Shown here: positions 24,934-34,402 of the stretch, piece after piece
Layout: every line of letters starts with the position of its first letter
How positions within the stretch are numbered: position 1 is the stretch's first letter
Assembly: GCA_041392305.1 (NCBI GenBank)
Contig: JAWKMJ010000008.1
Location: 1-64,000 of the forward strand
Source of the DNA: JAGQYP01 sp041392305
Lineage (GTDB): Bacteria; Bacteroidota; Bacteroidia; Flavobacteriales_D; Crocinitomicaceae
Length of the DNA: 64,000 bases
Direction: 5' to 3'
Made by a program: the position numbers and the translations under genes
Notes under the pieces: generated by a model
The model's database searches: none
Told to the model about the DNA's origin: nothing
The model's input: the letters and a program-made list of their open reading frames with translations, nothing else

Positions 24934-27051
24934 CTATTTCGATTTTTCAATCGCTTCTTCTTTCGAAATGGTTTTTCCTTCTTCATCTCCGAAGATTGAA
25001 GGATTTGCCACACCCATTTCTTTGACTTTTTCAAGAGCTGCTTGCGCTTCTTCCAAAGTTTTATAGTTTTTAGTATAGTAGGCTACCTTGCCATCTTTGT
25101 CTTCATTTTGAACATTTCCGATCGCCTGATACAATTCGATAACCTCTGTAGGTAAATTGCCCTCAAATTCTCCTAGGAACACTTTAAATCGGATATCTTT
25201 TTTGTCTTCATTTCTTGGCTCGACAAAGGTATTCTTCTCTTTATTTTCATCATAGGCGTCAGAAACATTTGCCCCGGCTTCTACAAGTGTTTTTCTTTCT
25301 CCTTCATCGTAAGCAACAACAAAGGCGTTGGCATAACCCATGGTTATTAATTCAACTTTATATTGAGTTGCTTCTTCCATTGTTTTGAAAGCACCTGCAT
25401 AGTATCTGGTGTAACCATCTTTTCCTTTGGCGTATACTACGTCATTCAGGTTGTCGAATCGATCATCTTCCACTTTCTTCTTAAATGCACCAATCTGAAT
25501 TCTGTATACCTTGCCTTGCGCATTGTCTACTTTTTGGTCTGAATTGTTAGCGATTTTATTAATTTGCTCATCTGTCAGAATATTAATATTATCTGAAGTT
25601 TCACGAGTGGATCCTATACCGATTACATTGACGCCATCATTTTCAAATTCTTTTTTAGCAGCTGTGGCTTCTTCGGCTGATTTGAAGCCAGATATTCCAT
25701 AATAAGTGGTGTCTCCTTTTTCGATGGACACAAAGTTTTCATACCCTACAAACTGATGAATTATAGCGGAAGAATCTGTGGTTTTTTCTTTTCCAAGAAT
25801 CACAACATATTCTTTCTCGTCCGATTTTTTAGGTGGTCTTTTGCCTCCTCTTGGGTAGCCTGGAACAAAGAACTGCTCTTCCACTTGATCGTAGAATACA
25901 AATTGATCTGTAGTATCGAAAAAGATCACGATGCGGTTGTTCAAGACTTCTTCAGGAATTTCAACCCCATATAAGTTTACTTCCGCGCCTTCTCTTGTGT
26001 CTGGCTCCTCGTCTATATAGTCAGGGACCAAATCACCATCACTATCTAAAGGACATCCTTTTTCATCAACAGAAGCTTCTAGAGGCGTATATGCACAGTG
26101 GTCAAATGGATCCATCACACCATCATTATCCGTGTCTGAAGAATCCGCTAAGAAAGGATCATCAATGAGGTAATTTTCCTCTTTCTCGCGTCCTCCACCT
26201 TTCTTAAATACTAAGTCATAACTCAAACCAAAAGAAGTCCAAAGGAAATTATCCATGGCTTTATTCCCTTTACGAAGACCTTCACCTTGAGCACTTACAT
26301 TATCGATTAAGTCAGTAAAAGTGAAATGATAAGTACAAGACAATCGCGCAGCAAATCGCTGTCCCATTTTGAAATTCACTCCTAAGGTTACTGGGATGGA
26401 CCAACTTTGCAACTTGTAAAGACCCAAACCGTCTAGGTTGAGCTCACGCAAATCAGTTTCATAGCTGTGATCCCGACTAATGACTTCAGAATTTGCTGCA
26501 TTGGGGTCATTCTCTGCCATATTACGTATAGATCCATCGCTCCAATAGTGGTAATCGTACCATTTGTTTCCCATATCACTTTTCGAATTGAATTCGAATG
26601 AAGTGATTCCAACACCTATCGTAGGACTAAAAAAACGTTTCAATTTTTCACCAACAAGAGGGAAAAGATTGTAGTGCACCATAATTCCACCCATGCGTAT
26701 TCTGGATTGGAAATTGAGATTTCTAACCGGAGTATTTTCATTGACAGTTATTTTACAAAACTGCCCAAATACTTCTAGATGAAGTGCATTATTTAAAGGA
26801 GCTTGTGCAAAGACTTTTACTCCATAAGATCCCGTAAAAGGGGAGTAGCCTTTTAAGCCATTTTGAACATCACCAAAGAAGGAAAGCACACCTAACTCGA
26901 AACCAATAGTTGGTTTGAATACCCGATCCAGCGTATCATTTTTAATCTCACTTTTCTTTTTATTTTTTGTAGAATCTCTTTCTGATTGCATACTAAATGA
27001 TGCAGAAAAGAATGTGAGCATTAGTCCTAATATGGCAAGTTTTTTAGTCAA
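24934..27051 (-). CDS. Outer-membrane/envelope protein with thrombospondin type 3 repeats and three SPOR domains
   Basis: This 705-residue protein starts at TTG 27051, which gives a good signal peptide (KLAILGLMLTFFSASFS); the next ATG would cut into it. Residues ~45-290 form a beta-rich barrel-like domain. Calcium-binding type 3 repeats follow (DTDNDGVMDPFDHC, DSDGDLVPDYID). Three SPOR-like domains fill the C-terminal half; the clearest is V-Y-R-I-Q-I-G-A-F-K-K-K near 510. SPOR domains bind denuded glycan strands at division sites. It resembles OmpA-like proteins but lacks a recognisable OmpA peptidoglycan domain, with SPOR domains apparently replacing it. It is probably co-transcribed with the SPOR gene 55 bp upstream. 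Confidence 0.8.
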   Translation of the reverse strand: MTKKLAILGLMLTFFSASFSMQSERDSTKNKKKSEIKNDTLDRVFKPTIGFELGVLSFFGDVQNGLKGYSPFTGSYGVKVFAQAPLNNALHLEVFGQFCKITVNENTPVRNLNFQSRIRMGGIMVHYNLFPLVGEKLKRFFSPTIGVGITSFEFNSKSDMGNKWYDYHYWSDGSIRNMAENDPNAANSEVISRDHSYETDLRELNLDGLGLYKLQSWSIPVTLGVNFKMGQRFAARLSCTYHFTFTDLIDNVSAQGEGLRKGNKAMDNFLWTSFGLSYDLVFKKGGGREKEENYLIDDPFLADSSDTDNDGVMDPFDHCAYTPLEASVDEKGCPLDSDGDLVPDYIDEEPDTREGAEVNLYGVEIPEEVLNNRIVIFFDTTDQFVFYDQVEEQFFVPGYPRGGKRPPKKSDEKEYVVILGKEKTTDSSAIIHQFVGYENFVSIEKGDTTYYGISGFKSAEEATAAKKEFENDGVNVIGIGSTRETSDNINILTDEQINKIANNSDQKVDNAQGKVYRIQIGAFKKKVEDDRFDNLNDVVYAKGKDGYTRYYAGAFKTMEEATQYKVELITMGYANAFVVAYDEGERKTLVEAGANVSDAYDENKEKNTFVEPRNEDKKDIRFKVFLGEFEGNLPTEVIELYQAIGNVQNEDKDGKVAYYTKNYKTLEEAQAALEKVKEMGVANPSIFGDEEGKTISKEEAIEKSK

Positions 27052-27106
27052 GTCTAAAAGTAACCTATCTTATAAAAATAAAGTCATTTTGTCAAAAAAG
27101 CAAAAA

Positions 27107-28228
27107 TTACTGCACCCATTTCTGGTTGGATAGCACTAGTGCTTCTTGTACGGTAATTCTTTTATTTTTGTTATATGCAGTAACAAATGGTTTTGGCAGG
27201 TTGGTTGAATTTCTTAATTCTTCTCTTTTGTCTCGTGCAAATTGATACTCCGGATAGTTGCCAATGATATATTTTTGCCAACCTTCATGGGCTTCAACAG
27301 AAAATTCGGTCGAGAACTTATGCATTCTCTTGAAATATTCCTGGCCAACGACTTTGTGCGCAGCCATAATTTGCACTTTGAAAGTTACATCACTTAAGTT
27401 ATCCGGTAAATTGGGAGGAGGAAGTTCTTTTGCTTTCCCCATGGTAGGAATATAGTATTCTACACTTTTATCGTCAACAATCATATATTCAGCCCAGAAA
27501 TACCCTTCGATATTGTAGATAGATTCGGTTGGGGTAACCTCTTTAAGGGCATATTTCACTTTGATTTTTTGTCCGGCAGGAGGGAGTTCCAACCAAGTAA
27601 AAACCATTCGACCATTTCCTGGGTCAATTTTGGAAGTTGCATTACTAGCATCAATTATGTTAGCCGCAAATCCTTCTGGAATCTTCTCTTTTACGCCTCC
27701 GAAACCTGTTAGATTTCCCGGGTCAATGACCAATTCCACCTCATAAAGTCCCGGGCTTATTTCTTTTATTTCACGGTAACAATCTAATTGCGGAGTGGAA
27801 GCAGGGTAAACGTGAATCACCTTTTCAGGAAGATAGATTGTTTTTCTCGTTCCATCCATATATGAGAATTCTCCATCAATAACCTGAACTCCGTATTGGA
27901 GTCCCCTTACCTCAAATGATACCGTAACAATAGGTTCAGGAGGGAGATTGTCCCATCGGATAATTAAATTATCTGCTTCTTTATCTGGAATTCCGCCTGA
28001 AGCGTTTAAAATAGTTGCTTCAACGCCTTTAGCACGATTAAGACCCAAAACTAATCTGGCCGCACCGGTTGCGTCTCCTTTGTCTATGGTAAGGGTAATT
28101 GTTTCTGATTTACCGATATTGACCCCCACTTGATTACTGAATTCAAATTTGATGCCATCCTGTGTATAGAGCAGCGAGAGTAATACAACTCCTACAATAT
28201 TCAATCCTATCAGGTAAGATTTCACCAT
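27107..28228 (-). CDS. Secreted or membrane-anchored protein with C-terminal SPOR-like domain
   Basis: This 373-residue protein has one N-terminal hydrophobic segment (YLIGLNIVGVVLLSLLY). Two beta-sandwich-like regions cover ~30-240, with repeats of the form LTIDKGDATGAARLVLGL / LVIDPGNLTGFGGVKEKI, suggesting an internal duplication. The last ~100 residues look like a SPOR domain (VTFKVQIMAAHKVVGQEYF...YIIGNYPEYQFARDKREEL). It precedes the 705-residue SPOR protein by 55 bp on the same strand. A shared envelope or division role is inferred from SPOR domains and linkage. Confidence 0.7.
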   Translation of the reverse strand: MVKSYLIGLNIVGVVLLSLLYTQDGIKFEFSNQVGVNIGKSETITLTIDKGDATGAARLVLGLNRAKGVEATILNASGGIPDKEADNLIIRWDNLPPEPIVTVSFEVRGLQYGVQVIDGEFSYMDGTRKTIYLPEKVIHVYPASTPQLDCYREIKEISPGLYEVELVIDPGNLTGFGGVKEKIPEGFAANIIDASNATSKIDPGNGRMVFTWLELPPAGQKIKVKYALKEVTPTESIYNIEGYFWAEYMIVDDKSVEYYIPTMGKAKELPPPNLPDNLSDVTFKVQIMAAHKVVGQEYFKRMHKFSTEFSVEAHEGWQKYIIGNYPEYQFARDKREELRNSTNLPKPFVTAYNKNKRITVQEALVLSNQKWVQ

Positions 28229-28337
28229 TGTACAAATGTATCAAAAACAGGTTGGATGCCTAGTGTTCTCTTAAAAAGAATTTAACAATTCCTTCTTAAT
28301 ATAAACATTTGATCCATTTGCACTTAAGTTCATCCAC

Positions 28338-29015
28338 TTAGAAGTTGGGTTTGAGTTCGTGTTTCTTGTAGAACTCATCAATGTATTGAATAGCTTCTTC
28401 CGTAGAGTCTGTAACCAGAAAAAGATCCATGTCTTCAGGTGAAATATTATTTTCTTCCTCCAGCATAGTTGATTTAATCCATTCAACAAGTCCAGACCAA
28501 TACCTGGTACCCATTAGAATCACTGGTTTTTTATTGATTTTATCGGTTTGGATTAAAGTTAAAGCTTCAAAGAGCTCATCCATAGTTCCAAATCCGCCTG
28601 GTAAAACGACAAAACCCTGAGAGTATTTAACAAAGACTACTTTTCTTACGAAGAAATAGTCGAAGTGCAAGCATTTATCTGTATCGATGTAAGGGTTGTA
28701 ATGCTGTTCAAATGGCAGGTCGATATTCAATCCAACGGACTGACCATTCCCTTCTTTCGCTCCTTTATTTCCAGCTTCCATGATACCTGGTCCACCTCCG
28801 GTAATAACACCGTAACCGTGTTCAGCAAGTTTTTTACTAATTCGAACGGCCATATTGTAATATTCATGATCTGGGTGGGTACGGGCAGATCCAAATACGG
28901 AGATACAAGGACCCAGGAGTGCCATTTTTTCATAACCTTCAACGAATTCAGCCATAATTTTGAAAATGGCCCAACTATCGTTTGTTTTGATATCATTCCA
29001 ATCTTTTTGTCTCAT
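28338..29015 (-). CDS. LOG-family protein (TIGR00730-type, nucleotide phosphoribohydrolase-like)
   Basis: This 225-residue protein is a Rossmann-type fold with both family signatures: G-G-G-P-G-I-M-E-A-G-N-K-G-A (~75-88) and P-G-G-F-G-T-M-D-E (~138-146). Characterised members split cytokinin riboside or AMP 5'-monophosphates into base and ribose phosphate. In bacteria like this the physiological substrate is unknown. An N-terminal extension (RQKDWNDIKTNDSW) is typical of longer bacterial members. It starts 6 bp after the uvrA stop, so they may be co-transcribed. Confidence 0.9.
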   Translation of the reverse strand: MRQKDWNDIKTNDSWAIFKIMAEFVEGYEKMALLGPCISVFGSARTHPDHEYYNMAVRISKKLAEHGYGVITGGGPGIMEAGNKGAKEGNGQSVGLNIDLPFEQHYNPYIDTDKCLHFDYFFVRKVVFVKYSQGFVVLPGGFGTMDELFEALTLIQTDKINKKPVILMGTRYWSGLVEWIKSTMLEEENNISPEDMDLFLVTDSTEEAIQYIDEFYKKHELKPNF

Positions 29016-29021
29016 AGTCTT

Positions 29022-31829
29022 TTAATTTAATTCGGTTTTTAAATATTTTCCTGTAATACTTTTCTCGTTAAGAATTATTTCATTTGGATTACCGGAAGCG
29101 ACGATCTCGCCTCCGTTTTTCCCTCCATCCGGACCAATGTCGATTATGTAGTCGGCCACTTTGATAATGTCCATGTTGTGTTCAATGATCAGCACAGTGT
29201 TGCCTTCATCCACCAATCGATCTAAAACTTCATTTAGTAAGCGGATGTCTTCGAAATGCAATCCTGTAGAAGGTTCATCCAAAATATAGAAGGTTTTTCC
29301 TGTGGATTTTTTGGAAAGTTCAGTAGCTAATTTAATTCGTTGAGCTTCCCCACCAGATAGAGTAGTAGAAGGCTGTCCAACTTTCACATAACCAAGTCCT
29401 ACTGAGTTCAACGTTATTAAAATGCGATTTATTTTAGGAATCCCTTCAAAAAAGTGTTGGGCTTGCTCAATAGTCATTTCCAACACATCGGAAATCGACT
29501 TTCCTTTATAGCGCACTTCCAGTGTTTCCCGATTGTATCTTTTACCGTTGCACGTCTCACATTCTACCATCACATCTGGAAGAAAGTTCATTTCAATCAC
29601 TTTAATTCCTGCTCCACTGCATGTTTCACATCTTCCACCTTTTACATTGAAAGAAAATCTACCTGCTTTGTAGCCTCTGATTTGAGCTTCGGGCAAACTA
29701 GCAAACATTTCTCGAATATGGGTAAACATTCCAACGTAAGTTGCTGGGTTGGACCTAGGTGTGCGTCCAATTGGCGACTGATCAATTTCAATTACTTTGT
29801 CGATATGTTCTAAACCCTTAACCGATTTATAGGGTAAAGGCTTTTTGACTCCGTTATAGAAATGTTTGTTTAAAATAGGGTAGAGGGTTTGGGTAATTAA
29901 AGAAGATTTTCCTGATCCAGAAACACCAGTGACACATACTTTTACCCCGAGTGGAACTTTTAAATCTACATTCTTAAGATTGTGACCCGAAGCTCCTTTT
30001 AGTTCTAGATAATTCCCATTTCCTTTACGGGGTGTTTCGGGGATTTCAATTTTTTTCTTTCCGTTGAGATATTGCGCAGTAAGGGTGTCATGTGTAAGCA
30101 ATTCCTTCACATTACTTGCTGAGACGATTTCTCCTCCATGTCGACCCGCTTTTGGGCCAATATCGATGACATAGTCCGCGGATTCAATCATTTCTTTGTC
30201 GTGTTCTACAACAATTACTGAGTTTCCAGTATCTCTCAATTTTGTCAAGGACTGAATCAATCGAGTATTGTCTCTTTGATGTAAACCGATGCTTGGTTCA
30301 TCTAAAATATACAGCACGTTCATCAATTCTGAGCCAATTTGAGTGGCTAACCGTATTCTTTGGGCTTCCCCTCCAGACAGTGATTTTGAGGGACGATTCA
30401 AAGTGAGGTAGTCCAATCCTACGTCGAGAATAAATCGAGTGCGATCAGCTATTTCTTTGATGATTTCTGTTGCAATTTTTAATTCCTTTTCAGACAATTC
30501 TTTTTGCATGCGTTCGATGAAGAGACTTAATTCTGCAAAATCCAAAGCAGCAATATCCGCAATGTTTCTATCGAGAATTTTGAAGTTGAGTGCTTCTTCT
30601 TTGAGTCTTTTTCCTTCGCATTTTGGGCAAGGAATTTTATTCATGAAGCTTGTCGCCCATCTTTTGATTGGACCTTTTGGGTTTTCGTCTATTTGTTTTT
30701 GAATGAGCTGTCCAATTCCTTCAAGTTCCAAGGTTCTTAGATGACCTTCTTCATCTTTGATCATTTCCTCGGTCCCGTTGATAATCTTCAGAATGAGTTC
30801 TTCTTCGATATCTTCTATTGGGGTATCTATGGTATAGTCGTAATGATTTAGAATGAGTTCGATTTTTTCGTTTAGGTATTTGGATTTGAGATCATGTAGT
30901 GGAACAATCCCGCCTTTTTTAATCGATAATTTTGGGTCAGGAATCAGTTTTTTAATTTCCAGTTCATTTATTTCTCCTAATCCGTTACAGGTTCTACATG
31001 CCCCATAAGGAGAATTGAAAGAGAATAAATTTGGTTCTGGTTCTGGATAAGAAATTCCTGAAGTTGGGCACATTAAAGCTCTGGAGAAATGTTTTTCCGT
31101 ACCTTTTTCATAATCCATCACAATCATGGATTTGTTCCCGTATTTCATTGCCGTAGTGACACTTTCATAAATCCGTTGACGGTGTTCTTTTTTTACCTGG
31201 ATTCGATCAATCACAATTTCGATATCGTGGATTTTGTAGCGATCCAGTTTCATCCCCGGTTTTATGTCCAAAATTTTCTGATCGGCTCTAACTTTGGCAA
31301 ATCCCAGCTTCTGAATTTGTTCGAATAATTCTCGATAATGACCTTTTCTACCTCGAATACGGGGCGCAAGAATGATGATCTTTTCATTGTTAAACTGATC
31401 CAAAATCAAATCTACAATCTGTTCGTCGGAGTATTTAACCATTACTTCGCCTGTAACTGAAGAATAGGCTGTACTTGCTCTTGCGTAAAGAAGTCTCAAG
31501 AAGTCATAGATTTCCGTTATCGTTCCAACGGTGGATCTAGGGCTCCTGTTCACGGTTTTTTGCTCTATTGAAATCACAGGAGAAAGACCAGTGATTTTGT
31601 CGACATCAGGTCTTTCCAAGCCTCCCAAAAACTGACGGGCATAACTGGAAAAAGTTTCTATAAATCGTCTTTGGCCTTCAGCATAAATTGTGTCAAATGC
31701 AAGTGAGGATTTTCCCGAGCCACTCAATCCCGTGATCACCACCAATTGATTTCTAGGGATGGTAACATTGATATCTTTAAGATTGTGTTCTCTTGCTCCG
31801 AATATCTGTATTTCCGTTTCTTCCGTCAA
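29022..31829 (-). CDS. uvrA: UvrABC system protein A
   Basis: This 935-residue protein is full length for the family (~940). It has two ABC ATPase modules: Walker A G-L-S-G-S-G-K-S-S near 35 and G-V-S-G-S-G-K-S-S near 635, with LSGGEAQR signature motifs in both halves. Zinc-binding CxxC sets appear as CRTCNG and CETCSG/CETCNG. UvrA dimers recognise bulky DNA lesions and load UvrB in nucleotide excision repair. The start is TTG at 31829, overlapping the upstream TGA as TTGA. No ATG lies nearby before the conserved I-F-G-A-R-E-H-N-L-K, so this non-standard start is well supported. Confidence 0.97.
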   Translation of the reverse strand: MTEETEIQIFGAREHNLKDINVTIPRNQLVVITGLSGSGKSSLAFDTIYAEGQRRFIETFSSYARQFLGGLERPDVDKITGLSPVISIEQKTVNRSPRSTVGTITEIYDFLRLLYARASTAYSSVTGEVMVKYSDEQIVDLILDQFNNEKIIILAPRIRGRKGHYRELFEQIQKLGFAKVRADQKILDIKPGMKLDRYKIHDIEIVIDRIQVKKEHRQRIYESVTTAMKYGNKSMIVMDYEKGTEKHFSRALMCPTSGISYPEPEPNLFSFNSPYGACRTCNGLGEINELEIKKLIPDPKLSIKKGGIVPLHDLKSKYLNEKIELILNHYDYTIDTPIEDIEEELILKIINGTEEMIKDEEGHLRTLELEGIGQLIQKQIDENPKGPIKRWATSFMNKIPCPKCEGKRLKEEALNFKILDRNIADIAALDFAELSLFIERMQKELSEKELKIATEIIKEIADRTRFILDVGLDYLTLNRPSKSLSGGEAQRIRLATQIGSELMNVLYILDEPSIGLHQRDNTRLIQSLTKLRDTGNSVIVVEHDKEMIESADYVIDIGPKAGRHGGEIVSASNVKELLTHDTLTAQYLNGKKKIEIPETPRKGNGNYLELKGASGHNLKNVDLKVPLGVKVCVTGVSGSGKSSLITQTLYPILNKHFYNGVKKPLPYKSVKGLEHIDKVIEIDQSPIGRTPRSNPATYVGMFTHIREMFASLPEAQIRGYKAGRFSFNVKGGRCETCSGAGIKVIEMNFLPDVMVECETCNGKRYNRETLEVRYKGKSISDVLEMTIEQAQHFFEGIPKINRILITLNSVGLGYVKVGQPSTTLSGGEAQRIKLATELSKKSTGKTFYILDEPSTGLHFEDIRLLNEVLDRLVDEGNTVLIIEHNMDIIKVADYIIDIGPDGGKNGGEIVASGNPNEIILNEKSITGKYLKTELN

Positions 31830-32767
31830 TCTTTCTTGGGTATTTTAATCGTGTATGATGTTTTTCCTTTGGGTAGTTTGGAAGATCGGATCCAAGGGTT
31901 CAACAGTTTCAGAGCTTTGTAGTTGGTTCCTTGTTCTTTTGCAAATTCTTTAAGATTTTCAATCGATTCTGTTACTTCTATGGTTTTTGTTTCGGGTAGT
32001 TTATAGTATTGATTTTCCGACAAATAAAAACCATATTTTTCAGGGTTTTCCATAATGAGTTTGACTGCCAGCATTCTAAATACGTACCGGGCAGTTTCTG
32101 AATTGAGGTAGAGATCAAAATAGGAGTCTACTTCTTGATCTTCCAGGGCTTCAGAAATCCCACCTTGTCCTCTGTTGTATGCAGCTGCTGCTAAAAACCA
32201 ATCATTATAGATTCTGTGTAATCTTTTTAGAAATATACAAGCTGCTTCAGTTGACTTCTCTAAATGGTAGCGTTCATCTACAAATTTATCTATTTCAAGG
32301 TCGAAATTTTTTCCGGTTTCTTTCATGAATTGCCAAACTCCTGCAGCTCCTGCGGGTGAGACAACATTATCTAGTCCACTTTCAATAACAGCCAAATATT
32401 TGAAGTCATCAGGAAGGCCATTCTTTTTTAGAATAGGTTCGATAATCTGGAAATATTGTTTTGATTTTTTTAGGAAAAGTAAGGTATGACTGTGTCGAAA
32501 CATATTCACAATAATCTCTTTATCCAATCTTTCTTTGAAGTCAATGGCATCAACCGGAACCTGTTGATCCGCAAAAGTGATCTGATCAGGAAGGGGAGGG
32601 CAGGATACTTTTTGGTTGGTTTCGAGGGGCTCTATCTGTTTTTCAGAAGAAACTTCAGGTTCTTTATTTTCTTTTGGTTTTGTTTCAGAAGAGTTGTAGG
32701 AATTCGTAGCGTAAATTGACAATGCAGCTGTTGCTAGAATTACAAAGAGTATATTAAAATTTTTCAT
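31826..32767 (-). CDS. Lytic murein transglycosylase with C-terminal LysM-like domain
   Basis: This 313-residue protein has an N-terminal export signal (LFVILATAALSIYATNS). The SLT catalytic domain (~105-225) carries the catalytic glutamate in A-V-I-E-S-G-L-D, the G-A-A-G-V-W-Q-F-M segment and A-A-A-Y-N-R-G. The C-terminal ~50 residues (VTESIENLKEFAKEQGTNYKALKLLNPWI) fit one LysM peptidoglycan-binding motif. It cleaves the MurNAc-GlcNAc bond in the periplasm. The organisation is MltD-like. It overlaps the preceding gene by 14 bp and uvrA by 4 bp. Confidence 0.9.
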   Translation of the reverse strand: MKNFNILFVILATAALSIYATNSYNSSETKPKENKEPEVSSEKQIEPLETNQKVSCPPLPDQITFADQQVPVDAIDFKERLDKEIIVNMFRHSHTLLFLKKSKQYFQIIEPILKKNGLPDDFKYLAVIESGLDNVVSPAGAAGVWQFMKETGKNFDLEIDKFVDERYHLEKSTEAACIFLKRLHRIYNDWFLAAAAYNRGQGGISEALEDQEVDSYFDLYLNSETARYVFRMLAVKLIMENPEKYGFYLSENQYYKLPETKTIEVTESIENLKEFAKEQGTNYKALKLLNPWIRSSKLPKGKTSYTIKIPKKD

Positions 32768-33860
32768 TTTTTTCGACTTCTACCTGTTGCTTGATCTTAT
32801 AGAAATATAAAATTAAAACAATTGGATAAAGTACGAATAAAATTCCCAAATAAGAATCAAATTTCATTTTGATCGCCACGGTCGCTAAAGCTAAAAGCAG
32901 AGAAGTGAGATTTAAAAGCATAAAACGGTACCCAATTTGTTTATCGGTTAATCCTAGATAAGACAAGTGATGGGTAGTATGATCCTTTCCGCCAACCATA
33001 GGCGATTGTCCTTTCCTTAATCGATTAATAGTTACAAAAGTTGTATCGACTATTGAAACCGCAAACATGATTAGAATCAAAGAAATACTAAAAAGCAAGC
33101 CGAGGAAGGAATATTGATCTGTAAAATCAGTTCGACCAATCAAATTCCACCCTTGATCAATAGAAATATAAGCAAGAACAAATCCTAGAAACTGACTTCC
33201 CGTATCTCCCATAAACATTTTAGAAGGGTTTAAGTTGAAAGGTAAAAAACCAATAATGGCACCAACAAGACTTACTAAAACGGTAATATTGATAGGGTAA
33301 TTCCAGTCAAAAACATAGGTGATAAGCAGAATGGAAAGTAAAATTTGCAGACTGGTTACCGCCGTTATTCCATCCATGTTGTCCAACATATTGATAGAAT
33401 TCATAATCCCAATAACCCAGATAATCGTGAGGGCATAGTTTAGGATATCCAGCTCAAAAATATCGATATAGCTCCCAGTCAGAATCATAAGGACACCACA
33501 AAGAATTTGAGTAAGTAATTTGATCATGGGTTTGGTGTCGTAGGCATCATCAGCCAGACCCATAAAGAAAGCCATGAAAGAACCACCTAAAAACCCAAGA
33601 AAGCGCAAGTTGTGATAAATGTCTGATTCTCCAAAAATCACTGAATACAGAAGGATACACAGAAAGAATGAAATAAAAAAGCTAATTCCTCCTAAAGAAG
33701 GCTTACTCACGTTGCTCCAGCGAATAATCACATTATTTTTATTTCGTATTCCTAAATTGGCAGCAAAAGTTAAAAGTAATCTATTGATTACTAAAGAAGA
33801 AACTAAAGACAGGAAGAAAAAAATAAGTACGTAAACGTAAGGATTTTCGTAAAATTTCAT
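32754..33860 (-). CDS. WecA/MraY-like undecaprenyl-phosphate sugar-1-phosphate transferase
   Basis: This 368-residue protein has about ten membrane helices. Catalytic loop motifs are visible: M-L-D-N-M-D-G-I (the DDxxD-equivalent region), F-M-G-D-T-G-S-Q-F-L-G-F and G-K-D-H-T-T-H-H-L. The family links a hexosamine phosphate to undecaprenyl phosphate to start O-antigen or exopolysaccharide assembly. The WecA side is preferred over MraY because the gene sits with export, kinase and sugar-nucleotide genes. It shares one base with the rfbC stop. Confidence 0.88.
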   Translation of the reverse strand: MKFYENPYVYVLIFFFLSLVSSLVINRLLLTFAANLGIRNKNNVIIRWSNVSKPSLGGISFFISFFLCILLYSVIFGESDIYHNLRFLGFLGGSFMAFFMGLADDAYDTKPMIKLLTQILCGVLMILTGSYIDIFELDILNYALTIIWVIGIMNSINMLDNMDGITAVTSLQILLSILLITYVFDWNYPINITVLVSLVGAIIGFLPFNLNPSKMFMGDTGSQFLGFVLAYISIDQGWNLIGRTDFTDQYSFLGLLFSISLILIMFAVSIVDTTFVTINRLRKGQSPMVGGKDHTTHHLSYLGLTDKQIGYRFMLLNLTSLLLALATVAIKMKFDSYLGILFVLYPIVLILYFYKIKQQVEVEKNEKF

Positions 33861-34402
33861 TAAAACGGTGAATTAAAATTTTCAAACAAGTTTTGGTGTT
33901 GGTCTTTAGCTGATATGATTGGGTCTTTCGTTTTCCATGGTATATTTAAAGTCGGATCATTCCAATAGATTGATCCTTCCGAGTCTACATTATAGTTACT
34001 AGTACATTTATAGGCAAAAATAGTGTCATTTTCCAAAGTTTCAAATCCATGTGCAAATCCAACAGGCACCCAAACTTGTGTTTTATTTTCTTCGGTAAGT
34101 AATTCGCAGTGGCAATGACCATAGGTTGGAGAGTTTTTGCGAATATCCACAATAACATCTAATACAGCTCCTTTAATAACTCGAACTAATTTACCTTGTG
34201 CAAATGGCGGGTTTTGAAAATGAAGTCCACGGATCACACCTTTAGAGGAAAGGGATTCATTGTCTTGAACAAATTGCGTGTCTCCTAAAAAAGATTTGTA
34301 TTTATCAGAATTATAACTTTCTAAAAAGTATCCTCTTGAATCGCCAAAAATCTTAGGTTTGATAATCCGAACATCAGAAAGATTGCAAGTATGAATTTCC
34401 AT
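33860..34402 (-). CDS. rfbC: dTDP-4-dehydrorhamnose 3,5-epimerase
   Basis: This 180-residue cupin protein is full length. It contains G-V-I-R-G-L-H-F-Q-N-P-P with the catalytic histidine, KGAVLDVIVDIRKNSPTYG, and the C-terminal Y-K-C-T-S-N-Y with the catalytic tyrosine region. It epimerises C3 and C5 of dTDP-4-keto-6-deoxyglucose on the way to dTDP-L-rhamnose. The other rml genes are not in this window. It lies directly after the autokinase gene in the exopolysaccharide cluster. Confidence 0.95.
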   Translation of the reverse strand: MEIHTCNLSDVRIIKPKIFGDSRGYFLESYNSDKYKSFLGDTQFVQDNESLSSKGVIRGLHFQNPPFAQGKLVRVIKGAVLDVIVDIRKNSPTYGHCHCELLTEENKTQVWVPVGFAHGFETLENDTIFAYKCTSNYNVDSEGSIYWNDPTLNIPWKTKDPIISAKDQHQNLFENFNSPF